DNA from: Mycobacterium cookii
GTDB lineage: Bacteria > Actinomycetota > Actinomycetes > Mycobacteriales > Mycobacteriaceae
Direction of reading: 5' to 3'
Assembly: GCF_010727945.1 (NCBI RefSeq)
Contig: NZ_AP022569.1
Span: 186,001-250,000 of the forward strand
DNA length: 64,000 nucleotides
In this document: piece after piece, positions 22,711-33,833 of the stretch
How the letters are laid out: every line of letters begins with the position of its first letter
Numbering within the stretch: position 1 is the stretch's first letter
The notes under the pieces: generated by a model
Database searches by the model: none
What the model saw: only the letters and a program-made list of their open reading frames with translations
Told to the model about the DNA's origin: nothing
Program-made: the position numbers and the translations under genes

Positions 22711-24387
22711 GTGGATGTAGACCTCCAGCCGCCGGGTCCGCTCGCCACAGGTGGTCTGCGGATCACCGCGCTGGGCGGAATCAGCGAAATCGGCCGCAAC
22801 ATGACGGTTTTCGAGCACCTCGGCCGGTTGCTGATCATCGACTGCGGGGTGATGTTCCCGACCCACGACGAGCCGGGCGTCGACCTGATCCTGCCCGACC
22901 TGCGACACATCGAAGGCCGGCTTGACGACGTCGAGGCTCTGGTGCTGACTCACGCCCACGAAGACCACATCGGTGCGATTCCGTTCCTGCTCAAGCTGCG
23001 TCCCGACATTCCAGTGGTCGGCTCGAAGTTCACCCTGGCCTTGGTCGCCGCGAAATGTCGTGAGCACCGGGTGAAGCCGGTGTTCATCGAGGTGGCCGAA
23101 GGGCAGCGCTCCACGCACGGCGTGTTCGAATGCGAGTTCTTCGCGGTCAACCACTCGATTCCCGACGCGCTGGCGATCGCGGTGCGCTCCGGAGCCGGAA
23201 CCGTCCTGCACACCGGTGACATCAAACTCGACCAACTGCCGCTCGACGGTCGGCCCACCGACCTGCCGGGCATGTCGCGGCTCGGCGACGCCGGGGTGGA
23301 TCTGTTCCTGTGCGACTCCACCAACGCCGAGATCCCGGGTGTGGGACCGTCGGAAAGCGAAGTCGGGCCGACGCTGCACCGGTTGATCCGGGGCGCACAG
23401 GGCCGCGTGATCGTTGCCTGTTTCGCCTCCAACGTGGATCGGGTACAGCAGATCATCGATGCCGCAACGGCATTGGGCCGGCGCGTGTCGTTCGTCGGCC
23501 GCTCGATGGTGCGCAACATGGGGATCGCGCGCGAGCTGGGATTTCTGCAGGTCGACGATTCCGACCTGGTAGAGATCGGTGCCGCGGAGATGATGGCGCC
23601 CGACCAGGTTGTGCTGATCACGACCGGAACTCAGGGTGAGCCGATGGCGGCGTTGTCGCGGATGTCGCGCGGCGAGCATCGCAGCATCACGCTGACTGCC
23701 GGTGACCTGATCATCCTGTCGTCGTCGCTGATACCGGGCAACGAAGAGGCCGTGTTTGGGGTGATCGACGAGCTGGCCAAAATTGGCGCTCGGGTGGTGA
23801 CCAATCAGCAAGTCCGCGTACATGTTTCGGGCCACGCATACTCGGGCGAGTTGCTGTTCCTCTACAACGGCATCCGTCCCCGCAACGTGATGCCGGTGCA
23901 CGGCACCTGGCGGATGCTGCGGGCCAACGCCAAGCTCGCCGCCAGCGCGGGGGTGCCCGAAGAGTCGATCGTGCTGGCCGAGAACGGAGTCAGCGTCGAC
24001 CTGGTCGGCGGACGGGCAAGCATCGCCGGTGCGGTACCGGTCGGCAAGATGTTCGTCGACGGATTGATCACCGGAGACGTCGGCGACGCGACGTTGGGTG
24101 AAAGGCTGATCCTGTCCTCGGGTTTCGTCGCGGTGACGGTCGTCGTCCGGCGTGGGACCGGAAAGCCGGCCGCCCCGCCGCACGTGCATTCGCGCGGATT
24201 CTCCGAAGACCCCAAGGCACTCGAGCCGGCCGTCCGGCGAATCGAAGCCGAGCTGGAGTCGCTGGCGGCCGAGAACGTCACCGAGCCGGCCCGAATCGCG
24301 CAGGCCGTCCGGCGCACCGTCGGCAAGTGGGTGGGGGAGACCTACCGCCGGCAGCCGATGATCGTGCCCACCGTCATCGAAATCTGA
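22711..24387 (+). CDS. rnj: Ribonuclease J
   Basis: Metallo-beta-lactamase-fold RNase with 5' exonuclease and endonuclease activity in RNA maturation and decay. 558 residues from the GTG at 22711, as for Rv2752c. The metal-binding HAHEDHIGA motif (about residues 80-88), the downstream His (NHSIPDA), HTGDIK and CDSTNAE are present, and the beta-CASP motifs follow (HVSGHAYSGE, MPVHGTWRML). It is the last gene of the thyX-dapA-rnj run and faces a convergent GMC oxidoreductase 14 bp away. Confidence 0.96.
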   Translation: MDVDLQPPGPLATGGLRITALGGISEIGRNMTVFEHLGRLLIIDCGVMFPTHDEPGVDLILPDLRHIEGRLDDVEALVLTHAHEDHIGAIPFLLKLRPDIPVVGSKFTLALVAAKCREHRVKPVFIEVAEGQRSTHGVFECEFFAVNHSIPDALAIAVRSGAGTVLHTGDIKLDQLPLDGRPTDLPGMSRLGDAGVDLFLCDSTNAEIPGVGPSESEVGPTLHRLIRGAQGRVIVACFASNVDRVQQIIDAATALGRRVSFVGRSMVRNMGIARELGFLQVDDSDLVEIGAAEMMAPDQVVLITTGTQGEPMAALSRMSRGEHRSITLTAGDLIILSSSLIPGNEEAVFGVIDELAKIGARVVTNQQVRVHVSGHAYSGELLFLYNGIRPRNVMPVHGTWRMLRANAKLAASAGVPEESIVLAENGVSVDLVGGRASIAGAVPVGKMFVDGLITGDVGDATLGERLILSSGFVAVTVVVRRGTGKPAAPPHVHSRGFSEDPKALEPAVRRIEAELESLAAENVTEPARIAQAVRRTVGKWVGETYRRQPMIVPTVIEI

Positions 24388-24401
24388 GTTGCCAAGCGGG
24401 T

Positions 24402-26129
24402 TCACCCAATTGGACTCGGCACCGGATTTCGCCTGCCGGTGAGCCCACGTGCGGTGCGCAACGCGACCGCCATGATCGTGTTCGTGGGGTTGGAGCCGCC
24501 TGAGGTCGCGAAAACGCTGCTGTCGGAGCAGAACACGTTGTCCATCTGGTGCATTCGTCCGTCCCCGTCGACAACGCTGGTCATCGGGTTTGCGCCCATC
24601 TGCATCCCGCCCATGGTGTGCAGTCCGGTCGGTGGTGCGGTGCCGCCGATGGAATTTGCGGTGCTCTGCGGTACGGCGGCATACAACTGTGCGCCCGATG
24701 CCCCGCACATCGCCGACAGCAGCGGAATGAAGAACTCTTGCGAGACCCTTTCGAATTTCCCGATCTTGTAGGTGATCCGGGCCGCCGGCTGCCCGTTGAG
24801 GTCTTTGACCGTCGGGTCGAGACTCACGCTGTTCGTCAGGTAGGGCATGTCGGTGGCGAAACAGTCGACGCCGGCGAGCCGGTCACGCAGCAGCGAGGCG
24901 CGCATCAGCTCCTTGAACGGTCGGCCGAAAAACTGCACGCCCGGCAGAAACCCGAGGATTTCCTGGTAGAACTTGCCTTCCGCGATCGGGTTCTGGCTGC
25001 CACCGAGCTCGCACAGGCCGGCCCGGATGTATGGCAGCCCCCTGAGCCGAGCGAAGACTCGAGCTCCGCGGAAATCGGGATCGTTGAAGTCGAACACGAC
25101 TTGCGTGCACGAGCGACCGCGGTAAGGATGCACGCGCTGGTTGAGGAAGATCGCGAAGCCGTCGTAGAAGTTTTGAAACATGATGCGCTTGCCGATGCGG
25201 TTATAGGGGTCAGGCAGATTGGATAGCAGCGCCAAGCGCGGTGACAGCACTGCGGAGCAGGCCAGCACAACCACGTCGGCGCTCTCTCCGCCGGCGTTGC
25301 CCGCTGCGTCGACAAAAGAGACGCCGGTCGCGCGACGGCCGGTGTAGTTGACCTGGGTGACGGTCGTCTGCGGCCGCAACTGCACCCGCCCGGTGTGCAG
25401 CGCACGCCGCAGCATGATCAGGTTGCCCGGCTTGGCGGAGATCGGGCACCCGTAGCCCGAGCAGAATCCGCAGTTGTTGCATGCCGGGGAGCCGTTGTAT
25501 TCCACCGAATTGGCCGCCATCGGGAAGTAAAATGGCTGCAGCCCAAGGCGTTTCGCTCCCGCCGCAAGCAGTGTCGACGAGCGCATCTGCGCCCCCGGCG
25601 GCATCGGGAAGGGCTTCAGTTGCGGCTGGTGCCGCTGGACGAATGCGGGTATCGACGCGACATCGCCTTGCACTCCGATCAACGTCTCGATCTCGTCGTA
25701 GTACGGTGCGAGCTCGCTGTATTCGAACGGCCAATCCGCCATGTCCGCTCCGGGCACCGGGCCGAGCAGCGAGAGTCCCTTGAAGTCGATGTCCCACATC
25801 CGGGTGACCTTGACGTCCGAATGCGGGAATGCGCCGCCGACCTGGTTGGGAAGATCGTTGACGTCACCGACGTAGGTCGTCGCCGCATTCTGGCTGGTGG
25901 TTTGGCGGAAGGTGCGCGGGTAGGCCAGTGGATCCGGCTGCTCGAAGTAGCGGTACTGCGACTTGAGCTCGTCGTTGGAGAACACCGTCGGGAACGGCCC
26001 TTGTCCTTCGAGGTTGGAGTAATAGTTCGGTCCCATCTCGAAAATCACGACGTCCCAACCGGATTCCGCGAGTTCCATTGCCATGACCGACCCGCCCGCG
26101 CCTGAGCCGACGATGATCGCTTTACCCAC
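24402..26129 (-). CDS. GMC-family oxidoreductase (glucose-methanol-choline type)
   Basis: 575-residue FAD-dependent alcohol/sugar dehydrogenase. The FAD loop IIVGSGAGGSVMAMELAESGWDV split by short gaps occupies residues 5-27; ACNNCGFCSGYGCPISAK (about 218-235) gives several Cys as in GMC partners of membrane-bound gluconate-type dehydrogenases; LHTMGGMQMGANP and NVFCSDSSVF are the C-terminal GMC signatures. Its ATG lies within the end of a gluconate 2-dehydrogenase subunit 3-like gene (8-bp overlap), strongly suggesting a two-subunit enzyme. Electron acceptor is probably respiratory; the substrate is unknown. Confidence 0.86.
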   Translation of the reverse strand: MGKAIIVGSGAGGSVMAMELAESGWDVVIFEMGPNYYSNLEGQGPFPTVFSNDELKSQYRYFEQPDPLAYPRTFRQTTSQNAATTYVGDVNDLPNQVGGAFPHSDVKVTRMWDIDFKGLSLLGPVPGADMADWPFEYSELAPYYDEIETLIGVQGDVASIPAFVQRHQPQLKPFPMPPGAQMRSSTLLAAGAKRLGLQPFYFPMAANSVEYNGSPACNNCGFCSGYGCPISAKPGNLIMLRRALHTGRVQLRPQTTVTQVNYTGRRATGVSFVDAAGNAGGESADVVVLACSAVLSPRLALLSNLPDPYNRIGKRIMFQNFYDGFAIFLNQRVHPYRGRSCTQVVFDFNDPDFRGARVFARLRGLPYIRAGLCELGGSQNPIAEGKFYQEILGFLPGVQFFGRPFKELMRASLLRDRLAGVDCFATDMPYLTNSVSLDPTVKDLNGQPAARITYKIGKFERVSQEFFIPLLSAMCGASGAQLYAAVPQSTANSIGGTAPPTGLHTMGGMQMGANPMTSVVDGDGRMHQMDNVFCSDSSVFATSGGSNPTNTIMAVALRTARGLTGRRNPVPSPIG

Positions 26130-26919
26130 CGGCGTTCACGCCGGCCTTACCCCCCATTTTGGCGATGGCCTGCGCCCATCCGCCCTGCACCAGCATCCCG
26201 ATGATTCCGCTTTGGGCCAGCGTGTCCTTTTGGGGTGCTTCGACTTCGGCGTCGGTATAGCCGCGCGGCTGGATGTCTCCCGGCCACTGGATGTCCTGCC
26301 AGCCAACAAGGTTGGCGTTACCGCCGTACTCCGGCGCGGAATACATCCCCTCGATGGCGTGCCCGAACAGCAGCTGGGTGAACGACAGCGCCTGACCAGT
26401 CGCCAGGATGTTGTTCTGTTGCCTGGTCGACGCTGAGGTGAAGTCGCCGCCGGCCAGCTGGTCGAGCAGCGCGATGCCGTTGGTGTACTTGGTGCGCAGA
26501 TCGTTGACCCGCTGCTGCCAGGCGTAGTTCTGGGCGCGGTCGAGCGGGACGAAGTCAGCCATGAAATCCTGCGTACCGCCGGCGCGGTTACTCCACGGCC
26601 CACCCGCGTGCACCTTCGGTGGCGAGAAAGAGAACGCCGCAAGCATGACGTCGATGTAGCGGACCACGTTTGCTTCGTGTGCCCCTGGACTGGTCTCGCC
26701 CGGGTCGTCTCCCGGTCCGGGGATCAGCCGGCGGGTGGCGGCGTCGAGCACCGCGGCTTGGTGGTCTGAAAGGTATTGGTAGGCCGCGTCGGCGGACGCC
26801 ACCGGCAGGACGTTGTTGAGCGCGGCGGCCAGCGGCAGCAGGGTCAGCCCGCCGAGGACCGTGCGCCGGGATACCGGCGCCGACGAGCCGTGGCTTTCGG
26901 CGGCCTCGTCGCTGGCCAC
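26122..26919 (-). CDS. Gluconate 2-dehydrogenase subunit 3-like protein with Tat signal
   Basis: 265 residues from GTG 26919; the frame is open far upstream but only from here does the protein make sense. A twin-arginine signal (SRRTVLGGLTLLPLAAAL, residues about 16-33) predicts folded export. The mature part (LSDHQAAVLDAATRRLIPGP, YTNGIALLDQLAGGDFT) resembles subunit 3 of membrane-bound gluconate 2-dehydrogenases, which carries the flavoprotein partner across the membrane by the Tat route. That partner is the overlapping GMC oxidoreductase. A shorter relative lies directly upstream. No ribosome site is clear, so the exact start is uncertain. Confidence 0.75.
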   Translation of the reverse strand: MASDEAAESHGSSAPVSRRTVLGGLTLLPLAAALNNVLPVASADAAYQYLSDHQAAVLDAATRRLIPGPGDDPGETSPGAHEANVVRYIDVMLAAFSFSPPKVHAGGPWSNRAGGTQDFMADFVPLDRAQNYAWQQRVNDLRTKYTNGIALLDQLAGGDFTSASTRQQNNILATGQALSFTQLLFGHAIEGMYSAPEYGGNANLVGWQDIQWPGDIQPRGYTDAEVEAPQKDTLAQSGIIGMLVQGGWAQAIAKMGGKAGVNAGG

Positions 26920-26926
26920 GAGGCGA

Positions 26927-27433
26927 TTATGACGCTGACGACGGACTGCCCACTGGATGCCCGTGTCCGGCGTGTCGAAGGTGCTTTCCGGTTTTGTGGG
27001 AGCAATCCGCCGCGCCACGACGAGCACTGAGTGGCGGGGCACACGTCGCCTCCACGCAGTGGTCGAACAGCAGGCTCGCGAAGGGTGCCACCTGGCTACG
27101 CGACAGAATGAGGTTCTGGTGCAGAAGCGGCGCCGCGGCGAAGTCGCCGCCGGCCAGCTCGTCGAGCATCGCGATGCCGCGGGTGTACCGGTCACGGAGG
27201 TGGGCGAGCCGCTGCCGCAACGATCCGACTTTGTGCAGCTCGGTGGGTGCCACGTCGAACACCGACAGCAGGTGGTCTACGTAGATGACGACGTGCCCGG
27301 AAGGGTTCAACTCCGGGCTGGTGGCGATGCAGCGGATCGCCGCGGCGAGCACCGCAGCCTGGTGCCGAGACAAAAATCGGCACGCCGGTTCGGCTGGTGC
27401 ACTTGAGAAACGGACAGCCCCGTCGCTGGCCAT
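26927..27433 (-). CDS. Truncated paralogue of the gluconate dehydrogenase subunit 3-like protein
   Basis: 168 residues. The stretch FLSRHQAAVLAAAIRCI and later YTRGIAMLDELAGGDFAAAP align with its downstream neighbour (LSDHQAAVLDAATRRLI; YTNGIALLDQLAGGDFTSAS), so the two arose by tandem duplication. This copy lacks the twin-arginine signal and about 80 residues, including the segment between the two conserved blocks, and its last 35 residues match nothing in the neighbour. It ends eight bases before the start of that gene. It may be a small cytoplasmic or piggy-back subunit, or a decaying copy. Confidence 0.6.
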   Translation of the reverse strand: MASDGAVRFSSAPAEPACRFLSRHQAAVLAAAIRCIATSPELNPSGHVVIYVDHLLSVFDVAPTELHKVGSLRQRLAHLRDRYTRGIAMLDELAGGDFAAAPLLHQNLILSRSQVAPFASLLFDHCVEATCAPPLSARRGAADCSHKTGKHLRHAGHGHPVGSPSSAS

Positions 27434-27512
27434 GTCGTGAGTATGACGCCGTTAGTACGCTGACCTGGGGACGCGCGTATTGCGGCGTGTCGTCAGCAGT
27501 TTGCAGACTCGG

Positions 27513-27800
27513 CTAGACCTTCTCCGCATACGCCGACCACTCGATCGGTGATGCCAACAGATCGCGACCGGTCGGTGCGACGTAGCGCTGCACAATCAGG
27601 TCCGGTCCGGCCTGCTCGATCAATCGCCACCCGTGTTGACTCAAGAACACGGCAACCTCGTCGGGCGCAATCCCGAAGTCCCACAAGTGTTGTCGTAGCC
27701 GGAATCGGCGATACAACGACTCGGCCCCGTACCGGTTGACGCCGTCGATGAAATCCTTGCGGACGTAGGCGCCGCGGGGTTTCGCGCCACGCGTTACTTG
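27513..27800 (-). pseudogene. Remnant of a class I SAM-dependent methyltransferase (3' end only)
   Basis: About 90 codons remain, ending at TAG 27513: RKDFIDGVNRYGAESLYRRF, VFLSQHGWRLIEQAGPDL, IVQRYVAPTGRDL and a terminal WSAYAEKV. The ending in YAEK after an aromatic pair is typical of LCMT/TIGR00027-like mycobacterial methyltransferases. In H37Rv a methyltransferase gene (Rv2751) occupies this position beside the SDR Rv2750. Here the SAM-binding N-terminal two thirds are absent; the frame upstream runs into the neighbouring SDR gene. So a deletion has most likely removed the 5' part. The family call is moderately sure. Confidence 0.55.
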
Positions 27801-28615
27801 TTCAAGAAACCCGCGTCCACCGGAAGTGTGACACCGGTGATGTAGCGGGCCTGGTCGGACACCAGCCACGCCACCGCGTTGGCGATGTCCTCCGGTTGCA
27901 GAACCTCGACCGGCATGGCATTGCCCATGGTGCCCGGCGAATCGGTCTGAGCCGCCATCGTGGCCAGCCAGCCCCGGGTGAAGTCATTGTCGATCATCGG
28001 GGTTTCCACGCCCGTCGGATGAATCGAGTTGACCCGGATGCTCTGCCTGGCAAGAAGATTCGCATACACCCGCATCAGCCCGACCACACCGTGCTTGGCG
28101 GCCGCGTAGCCTACCGAGCCCGCATCGGGGCTGCCGACTCCGGCCAGTCCTGCCGCGGAACTGATCAGCACGATCGATCCGCCCTCGTCCTGCTTGACCA
28201 TGGTCGGTATCGCGGCCTTGATGGTGTTGTAGACGCCGGTCAGATTGACGTCGATGACGTCGCGCCAGCCGTCGTCACCCGATTGCATGGGCGCGATACC
28301 GGCGTTAGCGATCACGATGTCGAGTCGGCCGAGTTCGTCGATGCCGGCCTGAACCGCGGTCGACAACGACGCCCGGTCGCGGACGTCGGCCTGCTTGGCC
28401 ACGATGCGCGCGCCGGTGTCTTCAACGAGCTTGACGGTCGCTGCCAGATCGTCAGCGGTGGCCAGCGCATACGGCACGCTGGCGATCGGGGCGCAGATGT
28501 CGATGCCGATGATGTCGGCGCCGTCAGATGCCAAGCGCACCGCGTGTGCACGGCCTTGCCCGCGAGCAGCGCCGGTGATGAGTGCGACTTTGCCGGCCAG
28601 CGGGCCCTCGGTCAC
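27794..28615 (-). CDS. Mycofactocin-type SDR family oxidoreductase (Rv2750-like)
   Basis: 273 residues from GTG 28615. [16 protein letters not shown] (cofactor loop with the RGQGR variation and an insert after the second strand, IDICAP) is characteristic of the SDR subgroup that uses non-exchangeable NAD with mycofactocin. [14 protein letters not shown] and YAAAKHG supply the active site. Its start overlaps the stop of the upstream antibiotic-biosynthesis-monooxygenase-like gene (GTGA), so the two are co-translated. Position and partner match H37Rv Rv2749-Rv2750. Likely oxidises an alcohol; substrate unknown. Confidence 0.86.
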   Translation of the reverse strand: MTEGPLAGKVALITGAARGQGRAHAVRLASDGADIIGIDICAPIASVPYALATADDLAATVKLVEDTGARIVAKQADVRDRASLSTAVQAGIDELGRLDIVIANAGIAPMQSGDDGWRDVIDVNLTGVYNTIKAAIPTMVKQDEGGSIVLISSAAGLAGVGSPDAGSVGYAAAKHGVVGLMRVYANLLARQSIRVNSIHPTGVETPMIDNDFTRGWLATMAAQTDSPGTMGNAMPVEVLQPEDIANAVAWLVSDQARYITGVTLPVDAGFLNK

Positions 28616-28926
28616 GGGCGAATCTGCCCTTTGTCCGGGTCGCCGGCGGGAACTGGTTGCAGCATCTTGATGTCGGGCGCGCCCACCAGGTGCTCGCCGG
28701 CCGCGGTGAACATCTTCGCGACCGCGGGGGCGGTGCTGTGAGTCTTCAGCGCCTCCTCGTCGGCCCACTGCTCGACGAAGACGAAGGTCTCACCCGACTG
28801 GTTGACCGAATACAGCTGGCAACCAGGCTCCTGGTGCACCTCCTCGGCCGCGGTCGTGAGGATGTCACGGACGGTGTCGACCGATTCAGGTTTGACGGTC
28901 AGCGTGGCGACGACGACAACGGGCAT
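28612..28926 (-). CDS. Antibiotic biosynthesis monooxygenase (ABM)-domain protein
   Basis: A 104-residue single ABM-type ferredoxin-like domain: [14 protein letters not shown] at the start, [10 protein letters not shown] and [16 protein letters not shown] in the middle. Such small dimeric proteins include quinol monooxygenases and haem-degrading enzymes, but many have no known activity. The ATG at 28926 has AGGAGG before it (read on the minus strand). The stop overlaps the start of the SDR downstream. Corresponds to Rv2749. Confidence 0.8.
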   Translation of the reverse strand: MPVVVVATLTVKPESVDTVRDILTTAAEEVHQEPGCQLYSVNQSGETFVFVEQWADEEALKTHSTAPAVAKMFTAAGEHLVGAPDIKMLQPVPAGDPDKGQIRP

Positions 28927-29064
28927 GCAGGCCTCCTGGACGAGAAGTGACGGCTGTCACCCTACTCAGCTGTTTTCGCCGCTGAACCGCCGGTCGGACG
29001 GTAACGGCCAGGTAACCAGTGTGGCGTATGGTGCAGATGGTGTTCTAGCGATTAGGCTTGCCGC

Positions 29065-31554
<2,490 letters not shown>

Positions 31555-31561
31555 CTCGGGT

Positions 31562-31601
31562 CGAGCGCCCCGCCAGCCGGGCAGTCGGCTCCGGGCGCTC
31601 G
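31562..31601. terminator. Hairpin between convergent ftsK and argA
   Basis: CGAGCGCCC (31562-31570) pairs fully with GGGCGCTCG (31593-31601), and the loop contains a second stem AGCCG/CGGCT (31575-31579 with 31586-31590). No U-tract follows, which is usual for mycobacterial terminators. Placed between two converging genes, it can serve both. Confidence 0.65.
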
Positions 31602-31622
31602 GCGGGCCGGGCGCTCGGCGGA

Positions 31623-32144
31623 CTAGAGCACCATCAGCATGCGCGAGTTGCCCAGCGTGTTCGGCTTGACGTAGCTGAGGTCCAGGAACTCGGCGACACC
31701 GATGTCGTAGGAGCGGCACATCTCCTCGAACACCTCGGCGGTGACCGGGGTGCCTTCGATCTCGGTGAACCCGTGCCTGCCGAAGAACTCGGTCTCGAAC
31801 GTCAACACGAACAGGCGCTCCAGCTGCAGGTCGCGGGCGACCTTAAGTAGCCGGTTGACGATGGCGTGGCCGATGCCGCGCCCCGTCATCGACGGATCCA
31901 CCGCCACCGTGCGGACCTCGCCGAGATCGGCCCACAACACGTGCAGCGCGCCGCACCCGACCACGTCGCCGTCGACCTCGGCGACCCAGAATTCCTGGAC
32001 GGCTTCGTAGAGCGTCACGAGATTCTTTTCCAGCAGGATCCGGCCGGCGTAGGTGTCGACGAGTTGTTTGATCATCGGCACGTCGGAGGTTCGCGCGCGC
32101 CTGATCACCGGCCCGGAGGCCGACGGATCGGTCGCTGCGTCCAT
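31623..32144 (-). CDS. argA: Amino-acid N-acetyltransferase (N-acetylglutamate synthase, ArgA-type)
   Basis: 173-residue single GNAT domain that makes N-acetylglutamate for arginine synthesis; corresponds to Rv2747 (174 residues). The acetyl-CoA loop is VRTVAVDPSMTGRGIGHAIV (V-x6-GRGIG), preceded by VGCGALHVLWADLGE. The ETEFFGRHGF segment is conserved in this short ArgA type. Start ATG at 32144. Convergent with ftsK. Confidence 0.93.
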   Translation of the reverse strand: MDAATDPSASGPVIRRARTSDVPMIKQLVDTYAGRILLEKNLVTLYEAVQEFWVAEVDGDVVGCGALHVLWADLGEVRTVAVDPSMTGRGIGHAIVNRLLKVARDLQLERLFVLTFETEFFGRHGFTEIEGTPVTAEVFEEMCRSYDIGVAEFLDLSYVKPNTLGNSRMLMVL

Positions 32145-32241
32145 TGCTGCAGATTATCGGGTGAGGCCACAGCGACGATGATTCAGCGCGAGTGGCGCGG
32201 GCGATGGCGCCCAACGGCGCGGTTACCGATATTCTGTTGCC

Positions 32242-32838
32242 GTGTCGGGGCAACCGCAAACAGGTCCGGTGGTCCCGCGCGTGCGGGTCACCAACCTGGC
32301 GAATGTGCTGACGCTGTTGCGTTTGGTGCTCGTTCCCGTCTTCCTGCTGGCATTGTTCGCCGGTAATGGCCACGAAACCCCAAGCCGCATCATCGCTTTC
32401 GTCGTGTTCGCGGTCGCCGTTATCACTGATCGCTTCGACGGTGCGCTGGCCCGCAGCTACGGGATGGTGACCGAGTTCGGCACGATGGCCGACCCGATCG
32501 CCGACAAGACTTTGGTGGGCGCGGCGCTGATCGGGCTGTCGATGCTCGGTGACCTGCATTGGTGGGTGACGGTGGTCATCCTGGCTCGCGAGGTCGGGAT
32601 CACCGTGCTGCGGTTTGTGATGCTGCGTCACGGCGTCATCCCGGCCAGTCGCGGCGGCAAACTCAAGACCCTCGTCCAGGCCGTCGCGATCGGGTTGTTC
32701 GTCCTTCCGGTGTCCGGGACGTGGTTGGTGGTCGCGTGGGTGGTGATGGCGGCTGCGATCGTGCTGACGGTGGTCACCGGTTTGGACTACGTCGCCTCGG
32801 CCGCGAGGGATGCTCGTGGACGACCCTCTGCTGGTTGA
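32242..32838 (+). CDS. pgsA3: CDP-diacylglycerol-glycerol-3-phosphate phosphatidyltransferase (PgsA-type)
   Basis: Membrane enzyme of phosphatidylglycerol synthesis. 198 residues with several transmembrane helices. The CDP-alcohol phosphotransferase signature is complete: DGALAR, eight residues, G, three, D, three, D (GTMADPIAD; about residues 68-90). GTG at 32242. The product feeds cardiolipin synthesis. Its 3' end overlaps the following CinA-like gene by 29 bp, the usual actinobacterial ftsK-pgsA-cinA-clgR order. Confidence 0.93.
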   Translation: MSGQPQTGPVVPRVRVTNLANVLTLLRLVLVPVFLLALFAGNGHETPSRIIAFVVFAVAVITDRFDGALARSYGMVTEFGTMADPIADKTLVGAALIGLSMLGDLHWWVTVVILAREVGITVLRFVMLRHGVIPASRGGKLKTLVQAVAIGLFVLPVSGTWLVVAWVVMAAAIVLTVVTGLDYVASAARDARGRPSAG

Positions 32839-33304
32839 CGACGCCCGCCGACTGATCGCCGACCTGACCGTCCGTAAGCAGAGCGTTGCCACTGCCGAGT
32901 CACTGACCGCGGGATTGCTGGCCGCAACGCTGGCCGGCGTGCCCGGTGCCAGCGAAGTCCTGCGTGGTGGCCTGATCACGTATACCGAGCGCACCAAGGT
33001 GCTGCTGGCCGGCGTGGCGCCGCAGATCCTCGACGAGGTCGGGCCGGTCGCGGCGCCCACGGCGCGGGCGCTCGCCGTCGGCGCACGTCAACGCTGCGAG
33101 GCCACCTGGGGTGTCGGGTTGACCGGCGTCGCCGGGCCCGAGCCGCATGGCGGGCACGCGGTGGGCACGGTGTTCCTGGGCCTGGCCGGGCCGGTCGACA
33201 CCGAGGTGGTCCGATTGCAGCTCAACGGCAGCCGCTGGGACATCCGCGTGTCAGCGGTGCGGGAGTCGATCAGCAGGCTCCGTGCGCTCGTCACAGCGCA
33301 GTGA
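32810..33304 (+). CDS. CinA C-terminal domain protein (nicotinamide-nucleotide amidohydrolase-like)
   Basis: 164-residue stand-alone CinA/PncC domain, which in characterised members deamidates NMN in pyridine nucleotide salvage. Motifs: VATAESLTAGLLAA (about residues 26-39), GGLITYTERTK, GVGLTGVAGPEPHGGH. ATG at 32810 lies inside the end of pgsA3; overlap of 29 bp suggests translational coupling. Upstream of clgR, separated from it by a hairpin. Confidence 0.88.
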   Translation: MLVDDPLLVDDARRLIADLTVRKQSVATAESLTAGLLAATLAGVPGASEVLRGGLITYTERTKVLLAGVAPQILDEVGPVAAPTARALAVGARQRCEATWGVGLTGVAGPEPHGGHAVGTVFLGLAGPVDTEVVRLQLNGSRWDIRVSAVRESISRLRALVTAQ

Positions 33305-33342
33305 GCTCGCCGACGATGCGGGCTGCGTAGCGGCCCGAGGAG

Positions 33343-33366
33343 GAGGCGGGCAATCGAACCCGCCTC
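33343..33366. terminator. Perfect 8-bp GC hairpin between CinA-like gene and clgR
   Basis: GAGGCGGG (33343-33350) and CCCGCCTC (33359-33366) form a stem with loop CAATCGAA. It lies 39 bp after the CinA-like stop, so a U-less terminator is the simplest reading. The minus strand resembles a tRNA T-arm (GGGTTCGATT) but no tRNA body is present. Confidence 0.45.
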
Positions 33367-33429
33367 GGGAACCAAGACCGTGTGGCCGTCGTTGGCCTAG
33401 GAGAACCCACTGGACTTAAGGAGAGCGTG

Positions 33430-33756
33430 ATGCCCGCACTGCTGCGCGAGGTCCTCGGCGATGTGCTGCGTCGGGCCCGAATCACACAAGGCCGGACGCT
33501 GCGTCAGGTCTCCGACACCGCGCGGGTCAGCCTCGGCTACCTCTCGGAGGTCGAGCGCGGTCGCAAAGAAGCCTCCAGCGAGCTGCTCAGCGCCATCTGC
33601 CACGCCCTGGATGTGCCGCTGTCGCAGCTGCTTGTCGACGCCAGCGAACAGCTGGAACGTCAGGAGTCGACACCGAACACCACGGCGAGCGCGGCCAATA
33701 TCGACGCCAGCACCAAGGTCGTCATCCCGCCCGTCGTCGCAATGGCTGTCGCTTAA
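33430..33756 (+). CDS. clgR: Transcriptional regulator ClgR
   Basis: 108-residue XRE/Cro-type activator. In mycobacteria ClgR switches on clp protease genes and the pspA envelope-stress operon. The helix-turn-helix ([20 protein letters not shown]) spans about residues 23-42, followed by [11 protein letters not shown]. The ATG at 33430 has AAGGAG upstream. The protein ends in MAVA; an alanine-ended tail in M. tuberculosis ClgR is the degron read by Clp protease, so stress-controlled turnover is expected. The acidic-to-neutral tail [12 protein letters not shown] is conserved. It heads clgR-pspA-pspM. Confidence 0.93.
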   Translation: MPALLREVLGDVLRRARITQGRTLRQVSDTARVSLGYLSEVERGRKEASSELLSAICHALDVPLSQLLVDASEQLERQESTPNTTASAANIDASTKVVIPPVVAMAVA

Positions 33757-33833
33757 ACCGGCAAGGGTGTGGCAATCGGCGTGAAACCGATAAATTGAGC
33801 GCAGACACCTACACGCAAAGGCGGAGCTAACCG

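Noticed and set aside
33343..33366. tRNA gene on the minus strand
   Set aside because: Only a T-arm-like hairpin is seen; no acceptor, D- or anticodon arms can be folded around it.
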